Shown here one piece after another: positions 24,211 through 31,183 of a stretch of 64,000 nt of DNA (position 1 is the first letter of the stretch; each line of letters begins with the position of its first letter). The position numbers and the translations under genes are program-made. The stretch lies in the NCBI GenBank assembly GCA_020847535.1, contig JADLBU010000035.1, positions 1-64,000 on the forward strand, written 5' to 3'. This DNA is from Phycisphaerales bacterium. Its GTDB lineage: Bacteria; Planctomycetota; Phycisphaerae; Phycisphaerales; UBA1924. The notes beneath the pieces were generated by a model that was not told the origin of the DNA, searched no databases, and was given only the letters and a program-made list of their open reading frames with translations.

Positions 24211-24217
24211 TACCGCC

Positions 24218-26893
24218 ATGGGACGCTCCAACAAGGTCGGTGAACTCCGCGTCGAGCTGACCGCCGGTATTGCCCAGTTCCAGAAGGACCTGGCGGCGGC
24301 CGGCAAGGCCGTGGACAACACCGCAGAGAAGACCGACAAGGCCTCGTCGAAGATGACGAAGGCCTTTGTCGGCATCGGCAAGTCGATCGTCTCGACCTCG
24401 GCCGGCATCGTGCGGTCGCTCACGCCGGCGACGCTGGCGATCGGCGCGTTCATGACCGTCGGCGTTGGGTACCTGGCGGTGCGGACGATCCGTTCGCTGA
24501 GCGAAGTCGCCGAGACCGTCGACCAGGTGGGCAAGGCCGGCGCACGCCTGGGCCTGACCATCGGCCAGATGTCCGTGCTGCGGTTCGCCGCCAGCCAGGC
24601 CGGCATCGACTTTGAAACCCTGGGCACGATGGCCAGCAAGGCCCTCAAGACCGTGGGCAAGGAGGTCGCCGCCGGCAACACCACGATGCAGCTGGGCCGG
24701 ACGTCGGTCCAGCTCATCGACATCAATGGCCACATCCGCGACACCCTGTCGCTGATCCAGGACTTCGCCAGGGCGATCGACCGAGCCGGCGACCCCGCCA
24801 AGAAGCTCGAGCTCTCCCAGCGCGTGTTCGGCAAGGCCGGCGCGGATGCCTTTGTCACGATGCTCAACGAGTCGGGCGGCGCCCTGAAGGACCTCGGCGA
24901 GCAGGCGGAGAAGGCCCGCCGGCTGGGCGTGGTGTTCACCGACGAGCAGTTCCAGAAGCTCAAGGACTACGGCGACGCCGTCGATCGCGTCGGCCAGGCG
25001 TGGCTCGGCGTGAAGGTCAAGCTGATGACCGAGATCGCCCCGGTCCTCACCGACCTGATGGACAGCCTGTCGCTGAAGATCGGAGATCTGCCAGACACGA
25101 TCAAGGCGGCGGTCGGGGTATCGCGCGGCCTGGCTGGCGGGACATTCCCGCTTGCGGATCGGTCGAAGGTGCGGACCGCACTCTCCGAGTTCGAGGACGC
25201 ATCCAAGGGCCTGCTCCTCACGCCGGCGAAGGAAGCCGGCCGCGTCATTCTCACGACCTTTGCCGAGGGCCTGATCTTCGCCATCCGCGCCGCGGCGCCG
25301 GGCATCACCGACGCCATGCGGGATGCCCTCGGCCCGGTGTTCAACGTGATCCCGGGCGTCGACATCGAGAAGAGCCTGGCGGGCCAGCTCAAGGACGCAC
25401 AAGCCGCCCTGGCCGCATACAACACCGCGCTGGATCGGACGCGGGCACTGCAGAGTCAGATGGACAACGTCCACAACCTCTCGGGTGTGGATGCGAGGAC
25501 GCTGCAGGGAGAGCTGGGTTCAGCACTGATGACGGCCAGGCCGGGCGGTGAGAAGCCGCTCATGGCACGGGTGACCGCGCTGCAGGCACAGATCGATGAG
25601 CAGGTGAAGCAGCGGGCCCAGGCGACCGCCCAGGCCCTGGATGAGGCTATGAACTCGACGGGCGGCACGATCGACGCCGCCGGTCAGCGCATCCGCGAGG
25701 CCGCCGCCAAGTTCGACGCGGCCAGGGAGGAGCTGGTCAAGGCGTACCAGGGGATCGCGCCGCCGGCGCAGACCCAGACCCAGGTGAAGACCGACCTGGT
25801 CTCGTTGAGCGCGTCGCTGGACTGGTTCTGGGCGCGGGCCGCCGAGCTCGGCGGCAAGGCCTCCGCGATCGGGAAGAAGATCGCCGCCGGCTTTACCGAG
25901 TTGGTGAAGTTCCGGACCGATCTCAACACGAGGTACCTGGTCGCCACCAGCTCGGAGGAGGAGGGCAAGCGGGTTCAGTTGCTCGCCCGGTTCGCCGCCG
26001 AGGAGGCGGAGGTTGTCAAGCAGTTCGGTAACAACGCCGACGCGCTGGCCGCCCTCCGCGAGGTGCAGCTGGTCGAGCTCAAGAAGTTCAACGCTGACCT
26101 GGCGAAGGAGGCGGCGGAAAAGGCGAAGGCTGACAAGGAGCGCCGGGAGCAGGAGATCCGCGCTCTACTCGAAACAGTGGCCCCAGCTGAGCGGGTGCTG
26201 GCGGAGAAGGCCAAGATCGACGCCGCCTTCCGCGATGGGCTGCTCGACTCGAAGTACCGCAAAAACTTTGAGGACTATTTCTTCCAGCTTGAACTCCAGG
26301 CGGACCACACCTTTGGTGGCGAGCTGAGTCAAACCGTCTGGGATTTCCGCAATACCTTCAACGACGCCCTCGTCGACATGGTGAAGTCCGGCAAGTACAA
26401 CTTTGACAAGCTCGCCGACGAGTTTGAAACAGCCCTTCTTCGGATGAGCCTCATGCAGCTGGCGGTCGAGCCGCTATTTCAAGGGGCGGTCGGCTTTGGC
26501 CGCGGCCTCTTCAGCGCGGCTCCGTCATCGGCGGCGGGTGGCAACACCCAGGGCCCCTCGATGAACGTGAACGACTCCTGGGCGGCCGGCGGCGTCGTCA
26601 CCAGCCGCACGCCATTCTGGGCAGGCGGACACTGGAACGAGATGGGAGAGAAGGGCCCTGAGGCGATCGTCCCGCTCGACCAGCTCCAGCGCGGCGGCGG
26701 CACGGTGGTCAATGTCTACAACCAGGGGCCGGACGGGACGTCCGTCCAGGTCGAGCATGGCCGTGGAACGAACGGGGAGGATGTCATCGACGTCCTGGTG
26801 TTGAACGCCATGAACAAGCACATCGACGCCGGCCGTTTGGACCGCCGGCTTAAGGGCCGGTTCAATATCGGACCTGTCGCCAGCCGCCGGTAG
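24218..26893 (+). CDS. Tape measure protein
   Basis: The protein is 891 residues. N-terminal KVGELRVELTAGIAQFQKDL and VDNTAEKTDKASSKMTKAF are typical tape-measure openings. A hydrophobic section (LAIGAFMTVGVGYLAVRTI) follows, then LGLTIGQMSVLRFAASQAGI of the TMP core, long coiled-coil stretches (about 330-470 and 580-680), and a C-terminal GGVVTSRTPFWAGGHWNEMGEKGPEAIVPL motif shared by many tape measures. Its length sets tail length: at roughly 1.5 angstrom per residue the tail would be near 130 nm, a rule-of-thumb estimate. Confidence 0.93.
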   Translation: MGRSNKVGELRVELTAGIAQFQKDLAAAGKAVDNTAEKTDKASSKMTKAFVGIGKSIVSTSAGIVRSLTPATLAIGAFMTVGVGYLAVRTIRSLSEVAETVDQVGKAGARLGLTIGQMSVLRFAASQAGIDFETLGTMASKALKTVGKEVAAGNTTMQLGRTSVQLIDINGHIRDTLSLIQDFARAIDRAGDPAKKLELSQRVFGKAGADAFVTMLNESGGALKDLGEQAEKARRLGVVFTDEQFQKLKDYGDAVDRVGQAWLGVKVKLMTEIAPVLTDLMDSLSLKIGDLPDTIKAAVGVSRGLAGGTFPLADRSKVRTALSEFEDASKGLLLTPAKEAGRVILTTFAEGLIFAIRAAAPGITDAMRDALGPVFNVIPGVDIEKSLAGQLKDAQAALAAYNTALDRTRALQSQMDNVHNLSGVDARTLQGELGSALMTARPGGEKPLMARVTALQAQIDEQVKQRAQATAQALDEAMNSTGGTIDAAGQRIREAAAKFDAAREELVKAYQGIAPPAQTQTQVKTDLVSLSASLDWFWARAAELGGKASAIGKKIAAGFTELVKFRTDLNTRYLVATSSEEEGKRVQLLARFAAEEAEVVKQFGNNADALAALREVQLVELKKFNADLAKEAAEKAKADKERREQEIRALLETVAPAERVLAEKAKIDAAFRDGLLDSKYRKNFEDYFFQLELQADHTFGGELSQTVWDFRNTFNDALVDMVKSGKYNFDKLADEFETALLRMSLMQLAVEPLFQGAVGFGRGLFSAAPSSAAGGNTQGPSMNVNDSWAAGGVVTSRTPFWAGGHWNEMGEKGPEAIVPLDQLQRGGGTVVNVYNQGPDGTSVQVEHGRGTNGEDVIDVLVLNAMNKHIDAGRLDRRLKGRFNIGPVASRR

Positions 26894-26979
26894 TTGATTC
26901 CCGCCTGGGAAAAGATCATACTTTCGTGTATCGCAGGATGCGATGGTAAGCCAAGGCGGGCTTTCACCGGGAGCATGCT

Positions 26980-27645
26980 GTGAACCAAACGATTGAAGAC
27001 CGGGTCGCGTTGCTGGAGGCCTCTGCCAGGCGCTGGCGCGTGGCCGCCATTCTCGTCTCGGCGGCCTTTGCCGTCTCCACGCTTTGCGCCTTCAGGGCGC
27101 CCCCGCCGACATCGATCGTCACACCAGAGATTCGCGTCACAGACGAGGCTGGGCGGACTCGCATTGTGCTGGGTGTTCGTGACAACAAACCCGCCATCAT
27201 GCTCTTAGACACGTCGGGGCACCCTCAATGCTCGTTGGCAGATACGGATGGCACGGTGGGGCTTTTCCTGCTTCCCAAGGCCGACGGTGGAGAGGCGGGG
27301 CTGACGATTTCGGACAAAGGCCCCTTGCTCCTGATGCGTGGGTCGACGGCGGGACCCTGCCTGGCCGCCAACGTCACCGCTGATCAATCGGGCCTGATTC
27401 TTGGTGGAACTTCGGCCTCGCGTCAGATGGGCTTCACTGCAGATGCGACGAGCACCGGTATCACGATCTTGGATCCAACTTCGAAAGCCCAGGTATCGCT
27501 CAGTGCCTCGGCCGGCCAATCGGTTGTCGGATTAACCGGCACAGATGGCGAGAAGCGGATAGGCGCGGTGGCCAAGGACTCGGCGGTGAGTGGCTTGGTG
27601 TGCTTCGATGGCGACAAGAAGCCGTGCTGGAGTGCCCCAAAATGA
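26980..27645 (+). CDS. Membrane-anchored repeat protein (moron candidate)
   Basis: This 221-residue protein begins with a short cytoplasmic helix, then one membrane segment (VAAILVSAAFAVSTLCAF, about residues 22-40). The exported part is built from strand pairs of the D-x-x-G-x-x-R-x-x-L type (VTDEAGRTRIVLGV, LLDTSGHPQCSLAD, DADGT-like turns), a repeat frequent in planctomycete and cyanobacterial surface proteins. It is set apart from the tape measure by 87 bp and has no tail-protein features. A lysogen-expressed surface protein or exclusion factor is plausible; its function is not known. Confidence 0.68.
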   Translation: MNQTIEDRVALLEASARRWRVAAILVSAAFAVSTLCAFRAPPPTSIVTPEIRVTDEAGRTRIVLGVRDNKPAIMLLDTSGHPQCSLADTDGTVGLFLLPKADGGEAGLTISDKGPLLLMRGSTAGPCLAANVTADQSGLILGGTSASRQMGFTADATSTGITILDPTSKAQVSLSASAGQSVVGLTGTDGEKRIGAVAKDSAVSGLVCFDGDKKPCWSAPK

Positions 27646-27818
27646 ATATTCAGCACGATTCAACCACGCGGGCTGCGACCGCGGCCGAACTTGCCCAGGC
27701 CACAGAGATCGCCAGGCTGCGGATGCAGGTGGCCGAGCTCGAGCTTCGCATCTCTACCCTCGAGTCGAAGCTGGAGAAGGCGTCAGAGGTGCTCAACCAG
27801 TACATAAGAGCGAGTTGA
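27642..27818 (+). CDS. Short coiled-coil protein
   Basis: This 58-residue protein is nearly all helix with heptad leucines (IARLRMQVAELELRISTLESKLEKASEVL), a likely two-stranded coiled coil. The ATG overlaps the upstream stop (ATGA), so it is co-translated with the membrane-anchored repeat protein and may bind it. No family was recognised. Confidence 0.6.
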   Translation: MNIQHDSTTRAATAAELAQATEIARLRMQVAELELRISTLESKLEKASEVLNQYIRAS

Positions 27819-27873
27819 GTGATTGGAGCGCTCCTAACCAGGCCATGGCGGGCCGCACTCGTGAGATGAAATA

Positions 27874-28272
27874 ATGCCCGTTATTGCCCCACCGACCGTG
27901 CTTTCCGTCATCCCCTGCGACCAAATATACAAGTGCCCAGCAACGGGGAAAATGAGCCTCCTCGGCACCTTCCACTTCTTCTTTACAAACAACTATCCGC
28001 TCGCGATGTACCCTTTCGTGATCTACATCATCACGACCGGCGGCCGCGGCGATTTCGCCTTCAAGATCGAGATGATGAGGGCGTCTGGCGAGGGAGCGCC
28101 GCTGTTTAGCAAGTCTCTCCCCATGAAGGTCGACGACCCACAGCAGTTCCAGTTCCACGTGGCCAGCGTGCCAGGCCTGGTCATCCCGGAGCCCGGCGAA
28201 TATGTCCTCAACCTGTGGGCGGACGATCACCTCCTGTCGACCAGGCGCATGCCAGCGCACAAGGTCGGCTAG
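27874..28272 (+). CDS. DUF6941-like protein
   Basis: This 132-residue beta-rich protein resembles the DUF6941 family: SVIPCDQIYKCPATGKMSLLG, FHFFFTNNYPLAMYPFVIYI, and FAFKIEMM, ending with PEPGEYVLNLWADDHLL. DUF6941 proteins are widespread in bacteria and have no assigned function. It forms a short cluster with the two preceding and one following small genes between tape measure and tail tip, not a usual tail position. Confidence 0.65.
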   Translation: MPVIAPPTVLSVIPCDQIYKCPATGKMSLLGTFHFFFTNNYPLAMYPFVIYIITTGGRGDFAFKIEMMRASGEGAPLFSKSLPMKVDDPQQFQFHVASVPGLVIPEPGEYVLNLWADDHLLSTRRMPAHKVG

Positions 28273-28281
28273 GAGATCTCC

Positions 28282-28473
28282 ATGAAGGTCAAGATGCCAA
28301 CGGTTGGCGGCGGCTACGGCGCGATCGGGCCGACAAAGGTGTACGTCGACGGCAAGCTCCAGAGGGGCTCGCACATCCCAATGGGACCGGGAGACTGCGT
28401 CACATTGTGCGTTGGCACGGGCGGCACGGTCGCCCGCGTTCACACTGCCCGAAAGGTGAAGCGGCGCCGTTGA
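28282..28473 (+). CDS. Small basic hypothetical protein
   Basis: This 63-residue protein is glycine-rich at the start (TVGGGYGAIGPTKVYVDGKL) and very basic at the end (KVKRRR). The ATG has a taggagatc site, 9 bp after the DUF6941-like gene. It is the last plus-strand gene before the minus-strand island. No family was recognised. Confidence 0.58.
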   Translation: MKVKMPTVGGGYGAIGPTKVYVDGKLQRGSHIPMGPGDCVTLCVGTGGTVARVHTARKVKRRR

Positions 28474-28482
28474 TCAAGAAAT

Positions 28483-28510
28483 CCGTCCGGCATCTCTCGA
28501 CGCCGGACGG
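28483..28510. terminator. Hairpin between convergent genes
   Basis: Arms 28,483-28,491 and 28,502-28,510 form a perfect 9-bp stem with a 10-nt loop. It lies between the plus-strand small gene ending at 28,473 and the minus-strand gene ending at 28,516. Weak T-runs flank it on both sides (gttggtt; atttcttg on the minus strand), so it may serve both directions. Confidence 0.65.
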
Positions 28511-28515
28511 GTTGG

Positions 28516-29094
28516 TTAGGCCGTCTTGCTGACCGGCGGTTCGGGGCTGAAGGTGATCACCGCCTGGCCGGACTCGTCGATCTGGCAGTCCAGGCTGCCG
28601 CTGATGTCGTGCGGGCCGGCGCCGAAGTCAACCTCGACGGTGAGGGAGATGGTGCAGAAGCCCGGGGCGCCGGAGACGATGAACGCCCCCTTGCCGTCGG
28701 AGTCTTCCTCGATCGTGGCGACGGTCTCGTCGGACGACTCCCATCGCGGGTTGGTGTAAGGCACGTCCGCACCGGTGGTCGGATTGGTGACCGTGAACGG
28801 AACGTGGTCCTTCTGGGTCGTGTCGAAACGGATCTGCATGGCTGAGTCCTTGGGTACCGGTGGTTCGGGGTGAAAGGCCAGGACCACGCACCGGCAGGCG
28901 TGGTCCTGGCAGAAATCTGGGTGATCACGAACAGCGGTGCACGCGGCCGAGGCGGCGCCGTAGATCAGTCGGACGGCGGTCGGCGCGGAGATCTGGCGGC
29001 ACCGATGAGCCGCGACGATGTGGCCGATGTGGTCGAGGAGCTGGCGGGCGGTGGCGACGTCGGCTCCCTGATGGGGCGCATGCTCGTGAGACAT
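28516..29094 (-). CDS. Minus-strand protein with Ig-like C-terminal domain
   Basis: The protein is 192 residues if started at 29,094, where cggagtc lies upstream. Residues 1-75 are His/Cys-containing and helical (VATARQLLDHIGHIVAAHRC). Residues 86-192 form a beta domain resembling bacterial Ig-like (Big2) repeats, with PRWESSDETVATIEED and FIVSGAPGFCTISLTVEV. An internal ATG at 28,839 with its own aaggact site could produce the Ig domain alone (107 residues). The segment PEPPV occurs at both domain ends. It lies against the direction of the late operon; a virion decoration or lysogenic surface role is possible. Confidence 0.62.
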   Translation of the reverse strand: MSHEHAPHQGADVATARQLLDHIGHIVAAHRCRQISAPTAVRLIYGAASAACTAVRDHPDFCQDHACRCVVLAFHPEPPVPKDSAMQIRFDTTQKDHVPFTVTNPTTGADVPYTNPRWESSDETVATIEEDSDGKGAFIVSGAPGFCTISLTVEVDFGAGPHDISGSLDCQIDESGQAVITFSPEPPVSKTA

Positions 29095-29158
29095 GGAGAC
29101 TCCGGGGCTGGGGTGAAGGGGAAAGCAGCGCGGCGATCGCCGCGGAGATTGGTGGGGA

Positions 29159-29509
29159 TCACTCGGGCTGGACGACGCCGACGGTCACGCTGGTCACGCC
29201 CGAGTACCCGACCGACACCATCCCGGTGGTCTGATCGGTGTACGCCTTGCCGACGGGGATGACCTTCGTGGCGCCGGCCGCGACGGCGACGACCAGGTCG
29301 GCCACCGTTTGCGGCGGGAAGTTCTGATCGCCGGGCCGGCTGGTCGCCTTGGCGGTGATCGTCACGTTGATCGGAGCGCCCCCTCCGTTGGCGACATGGA
29401 GCAGGGAGTTCGAGCGCGGGTTGAGGAACTGGTCGCCGCCGCCGGCGGCGGCGACGAGGGCGAGGGCTGAGCCGGCAGCGGCGGGGATGACGGGCGTGAG
29501 AGTGGCCAT
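29159..29509 (-). CDS. Minus-strand beta-rich phage protein
   Basis: This 116-residue protein has a near-perfect Shine-Dalgarno (aggaggtccgctca) before the ATG at 29,509. Its sequence (LALVAAAGGGDQFLNPRSNS, LLHVANGGGAPINVTITA, TKVIPVGKAYTDQTTGMVSV) follows the pattern of small phage proteins that fold as a beta sandwich and may decorate virions. It is promoter-proximal in the minus-strand pair; the 86 bp up to the divergent tail gene must hold promoters for both. Exact role unknown. Confidence 0.62.
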   Translation of the reverse strand: MATLTPVIPAAAGSALALVAAAGGGDQFLNPRSNSLLHVANGGGAPINVTITAKATSRPGDQNFPPQTVADLVVAVAAGATKVIPVGKAYTDQTTGMVSVGYSGVTSVTVGVVQPE

Positions 29510-29595
29510 TGAGCGGACCTCCTGGGTGGTGAGTGGTGGCACCATCCAGATCGGCCCGGCGCGGCCTCGGCTGGGCGAGGGTCGATATCCCCCGC

Positions 29596-30162
29596 ATGGC
29601 TGACATCGTCTGGCCCGTCTCCCTCCCCCAGGTCCCGCAGCTGTCCCCGCTCGATCGCCAGCTGGGGCGCATGGTCATCCGCACCGAGATGGACGCCGGG
29701 CCGGCGGTCATCCGCCGCCGCTTCACCTTCGCCCCCGAGCGGTTCAACATCGCCCTAGACATGACGGCCGCCCAGGTCGCCACCTTCGTGCAGTTCCGCG
29801 ACGAAACCTCCGAGGGCGGCGCCCTGGCGTTCGACTGGAAGCACCCGACGCTCCGGACCGACGCGACGCTGCGGTTCACCAGCGAGCCATCCATCAAGCC
29901 GCAGGCGACCGTCGACAGCACCAAGCCGGTGTACCTGGTCACCTTCGGGGTTGAGACCGTCGCCCCGGCGCTCGAGCCCCTCATCGAGCCGGCGACCGGC
30001 CCGGACTTCGGCGAGCTGGCGGAACACACCTACGACGACGACGCCCTGGGCGCCGATGCCGGCGTGCTCGACTCGCGTGTCGCCGATGACGGAACAGGCG
30101 TGGACCCCGTCGACGACGGCGGCGACTGGGACCTCGACTTCGTCAACATCGTCAGTCCTTGA
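29596..30162 (+). CDS. Distal-tail-like protein
   Basis: The protein is 188 residues. The first 125 (VWPVSLPQVPQLSPLDRQLG, GPAVIRRRFTFAPERFNIAL, AATFVQFRDETSEGGALAFDWKHP) match the small tail proteins that precede the DUF1833 and TipJ genes in many GTA-like and lambda-like phages, probably forming the tail-hub ring. The last 50 residues are an acidic tail rich in Asp (DDDALGADAG, DDGGDWDLDF). The start at 29596 is likely; upstream frame has no similarity. Confidence 0.68.
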   Translation: MADIVWPVSLPQVPQLSPLDRQLGRMVIRTEMDAGPAVIRRRFTFAPERFNIALDMTAAQVATFVQFRDETSEGGALAFDWKHPTLRTDATLRFTSEPSIKPQATVDSTKPVYLVTFGVETVAPALEPLIEPATGPDFGELAEHTYDDDALGADAGVLDSRVADDGTGVDPVDDGGDWDLDFVNIVSP

Positions 30163-30174
30163 CCGGAGATCTCC

Positions 30175-30612
30175 ATGGCCGTCACCCAGCCAGTCCAAGC
30201 CCAGAACACCGGCACGGTGCAGTCCTCGACCAGCACCAAGTGCATCCTGCAGTACCAGGCTCCGGCGGGCGGCGCCGACGTCGAGCTGCTGGAGTTCAGC
30301 TGCAAGGAGATCGTCACCGACTACAAGCCCTTCGTGCAGTGGCGACGAGGAGTCGGCAGCGGTACCGCCGGCACGGGCGGCGAGGTGGTCGGAGTTGACG
30401 GCCGGCCGGCCAACGCCGTCGGCGGCGCGGTCGCCCAGGACTTCTCCGCCAATCCGACGGGCGGCACCAACGTCGGGCCCGGCGTCTTCACCACCGGCCA
30501 CACCTCGCGCGAGAAGATCCGCCTGGGCGGCAACGAGAAGATCGCCTGCTTCGTCACCTCCGACAACGACGTCGTCGTCTTCGCCCGCGTGCGCGTTCTG
30601 GAGAACCCGTAA
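30175..30612 (+). CDS. Hypothetical tail-region structural protein
   Basis: This 145-residue beta-rich protein (VELLEFSCKEIVTDYKPFVQW, REKIRLGGNEKIACFV, VVVFARVRVLENP) has a low-complexity glycine-rich centre. The compact domain pattern suggests a virion protein. The ATG follows ccggagatctcc. It lies between the distal-tail-like gene and the DUF1833 gene. The family was not recognised. Confidence 0.6.
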   Translation: MAVTQPVQAQNTGTVQSSTSTKCILQYQAPAGGADVELLEFSCKEIVTDYKPFVQWRRGVGSGTAGTGGEVVGVDGRPANAVGGAVAQDFSANPTGGTNVGPGVFTTGHTSREKIRLGGNEKIACFVTSDNDVVVFARVRVLENP

Positions 30613-30615
30613 GCC

Positions 30616-30652
30616 GCTTTTTATGCCTTTGGCCTAAAGGCATAAAGCCATG
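30616..30652 (+). promoter_or_regulatory. Hairpin sequestering the Shine-Dalgarno of the next gene
   Basis: A perfect 11-bp AT-rich stem (30,620-30,630 with 30,636-30,646) has a 5-nt loop, ggcct. The only plausible ribosome site for the gene starting at 30,650, aaagg at 30,636-30,640, lies inside the 3' arm. Translation would therefore need the hairpin opened, as in translational attenuators or RNA thermometers. It has no T-run, so it is a poor terminator. Such an AT-rich element stands out from the GC-rich surroundings. Confidence 0.6.
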
Positions 30653-31132
30653 CCCCGCACGCTCCCGCCATCGATCACCAACGCTCTGCTCGCCCAGGAG
30701 ACCGGCGAGTGCCTGATCCTGCTGGTCACGCTCGAGCACGACGACATGGTGGACACGATCCGGGTGTGCTCCGATGGCAAGGACCTGTACAGCCGCGGCG
30801 ATCGCTACCAGGCGTTTCCCTTCGACGTCGCCCTGCCGGATGAGATCGAAGAGACCGTTCCACGTGTGCGGCTGCGGATCGACGCCATCGACCAGCAGGT
30901 CATCCGCGCCGTCCGCGAGATCTCCGGCGACCCAATCCAGGTGAAGCTCGAACTGATCGCCGCCTCCGACACGGACACCGTCCTGGCCGGGCCATTCACC
31001 TTCAGCCTTCGCAACGTCACATGGGACGCGTTCACCGTCGAGGGCGACCTCACCTACCGGGACCTGCTCACCGAGCCGTTCCCCGCCCCGCTGATGACGC
31101 CCTCGAGGCTGCCGGGCATCTTCGCCTACTGA
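30650..31132 (+). CDS. DUF1833 tail protein
   Basis: This 160-residue protein fits DUF1833: LILLVTLEHDDMVDTIRVCS, YQAFPFDVALPDEIEETVPR, RLRIDAIDQQVIRAVREI, and PFPAPLMTPSRLPGIF at the end. These proteins sit at the tail tip, comparable in position to lambda L/M proteins. Its ribosome site is folded into the hairpin at 30,616-30,652. The next gene, the tip fusion, starts 51 bp downstream. Confidence 0.85.
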   Translation: MPRTLPPSITNALLAQETGECLILLVTLEHDDMVDTIRVCSDGKDLYSRGDRYQAFPFDVALPDEIEETVPRVRLRIDAIDQQVIRAVREISGDPIQVKLELIAASDTDTVLAGPFTFSLRNVTWDAFTVEGDLTYRDLLTEPFPAPLMTPSRLPGIFAY

Positions 31133-31183
31133 CCCGCCTCCCACCGCCGCCCCCTCAACCCGCATGCTCCCGATCCAGAGGGC

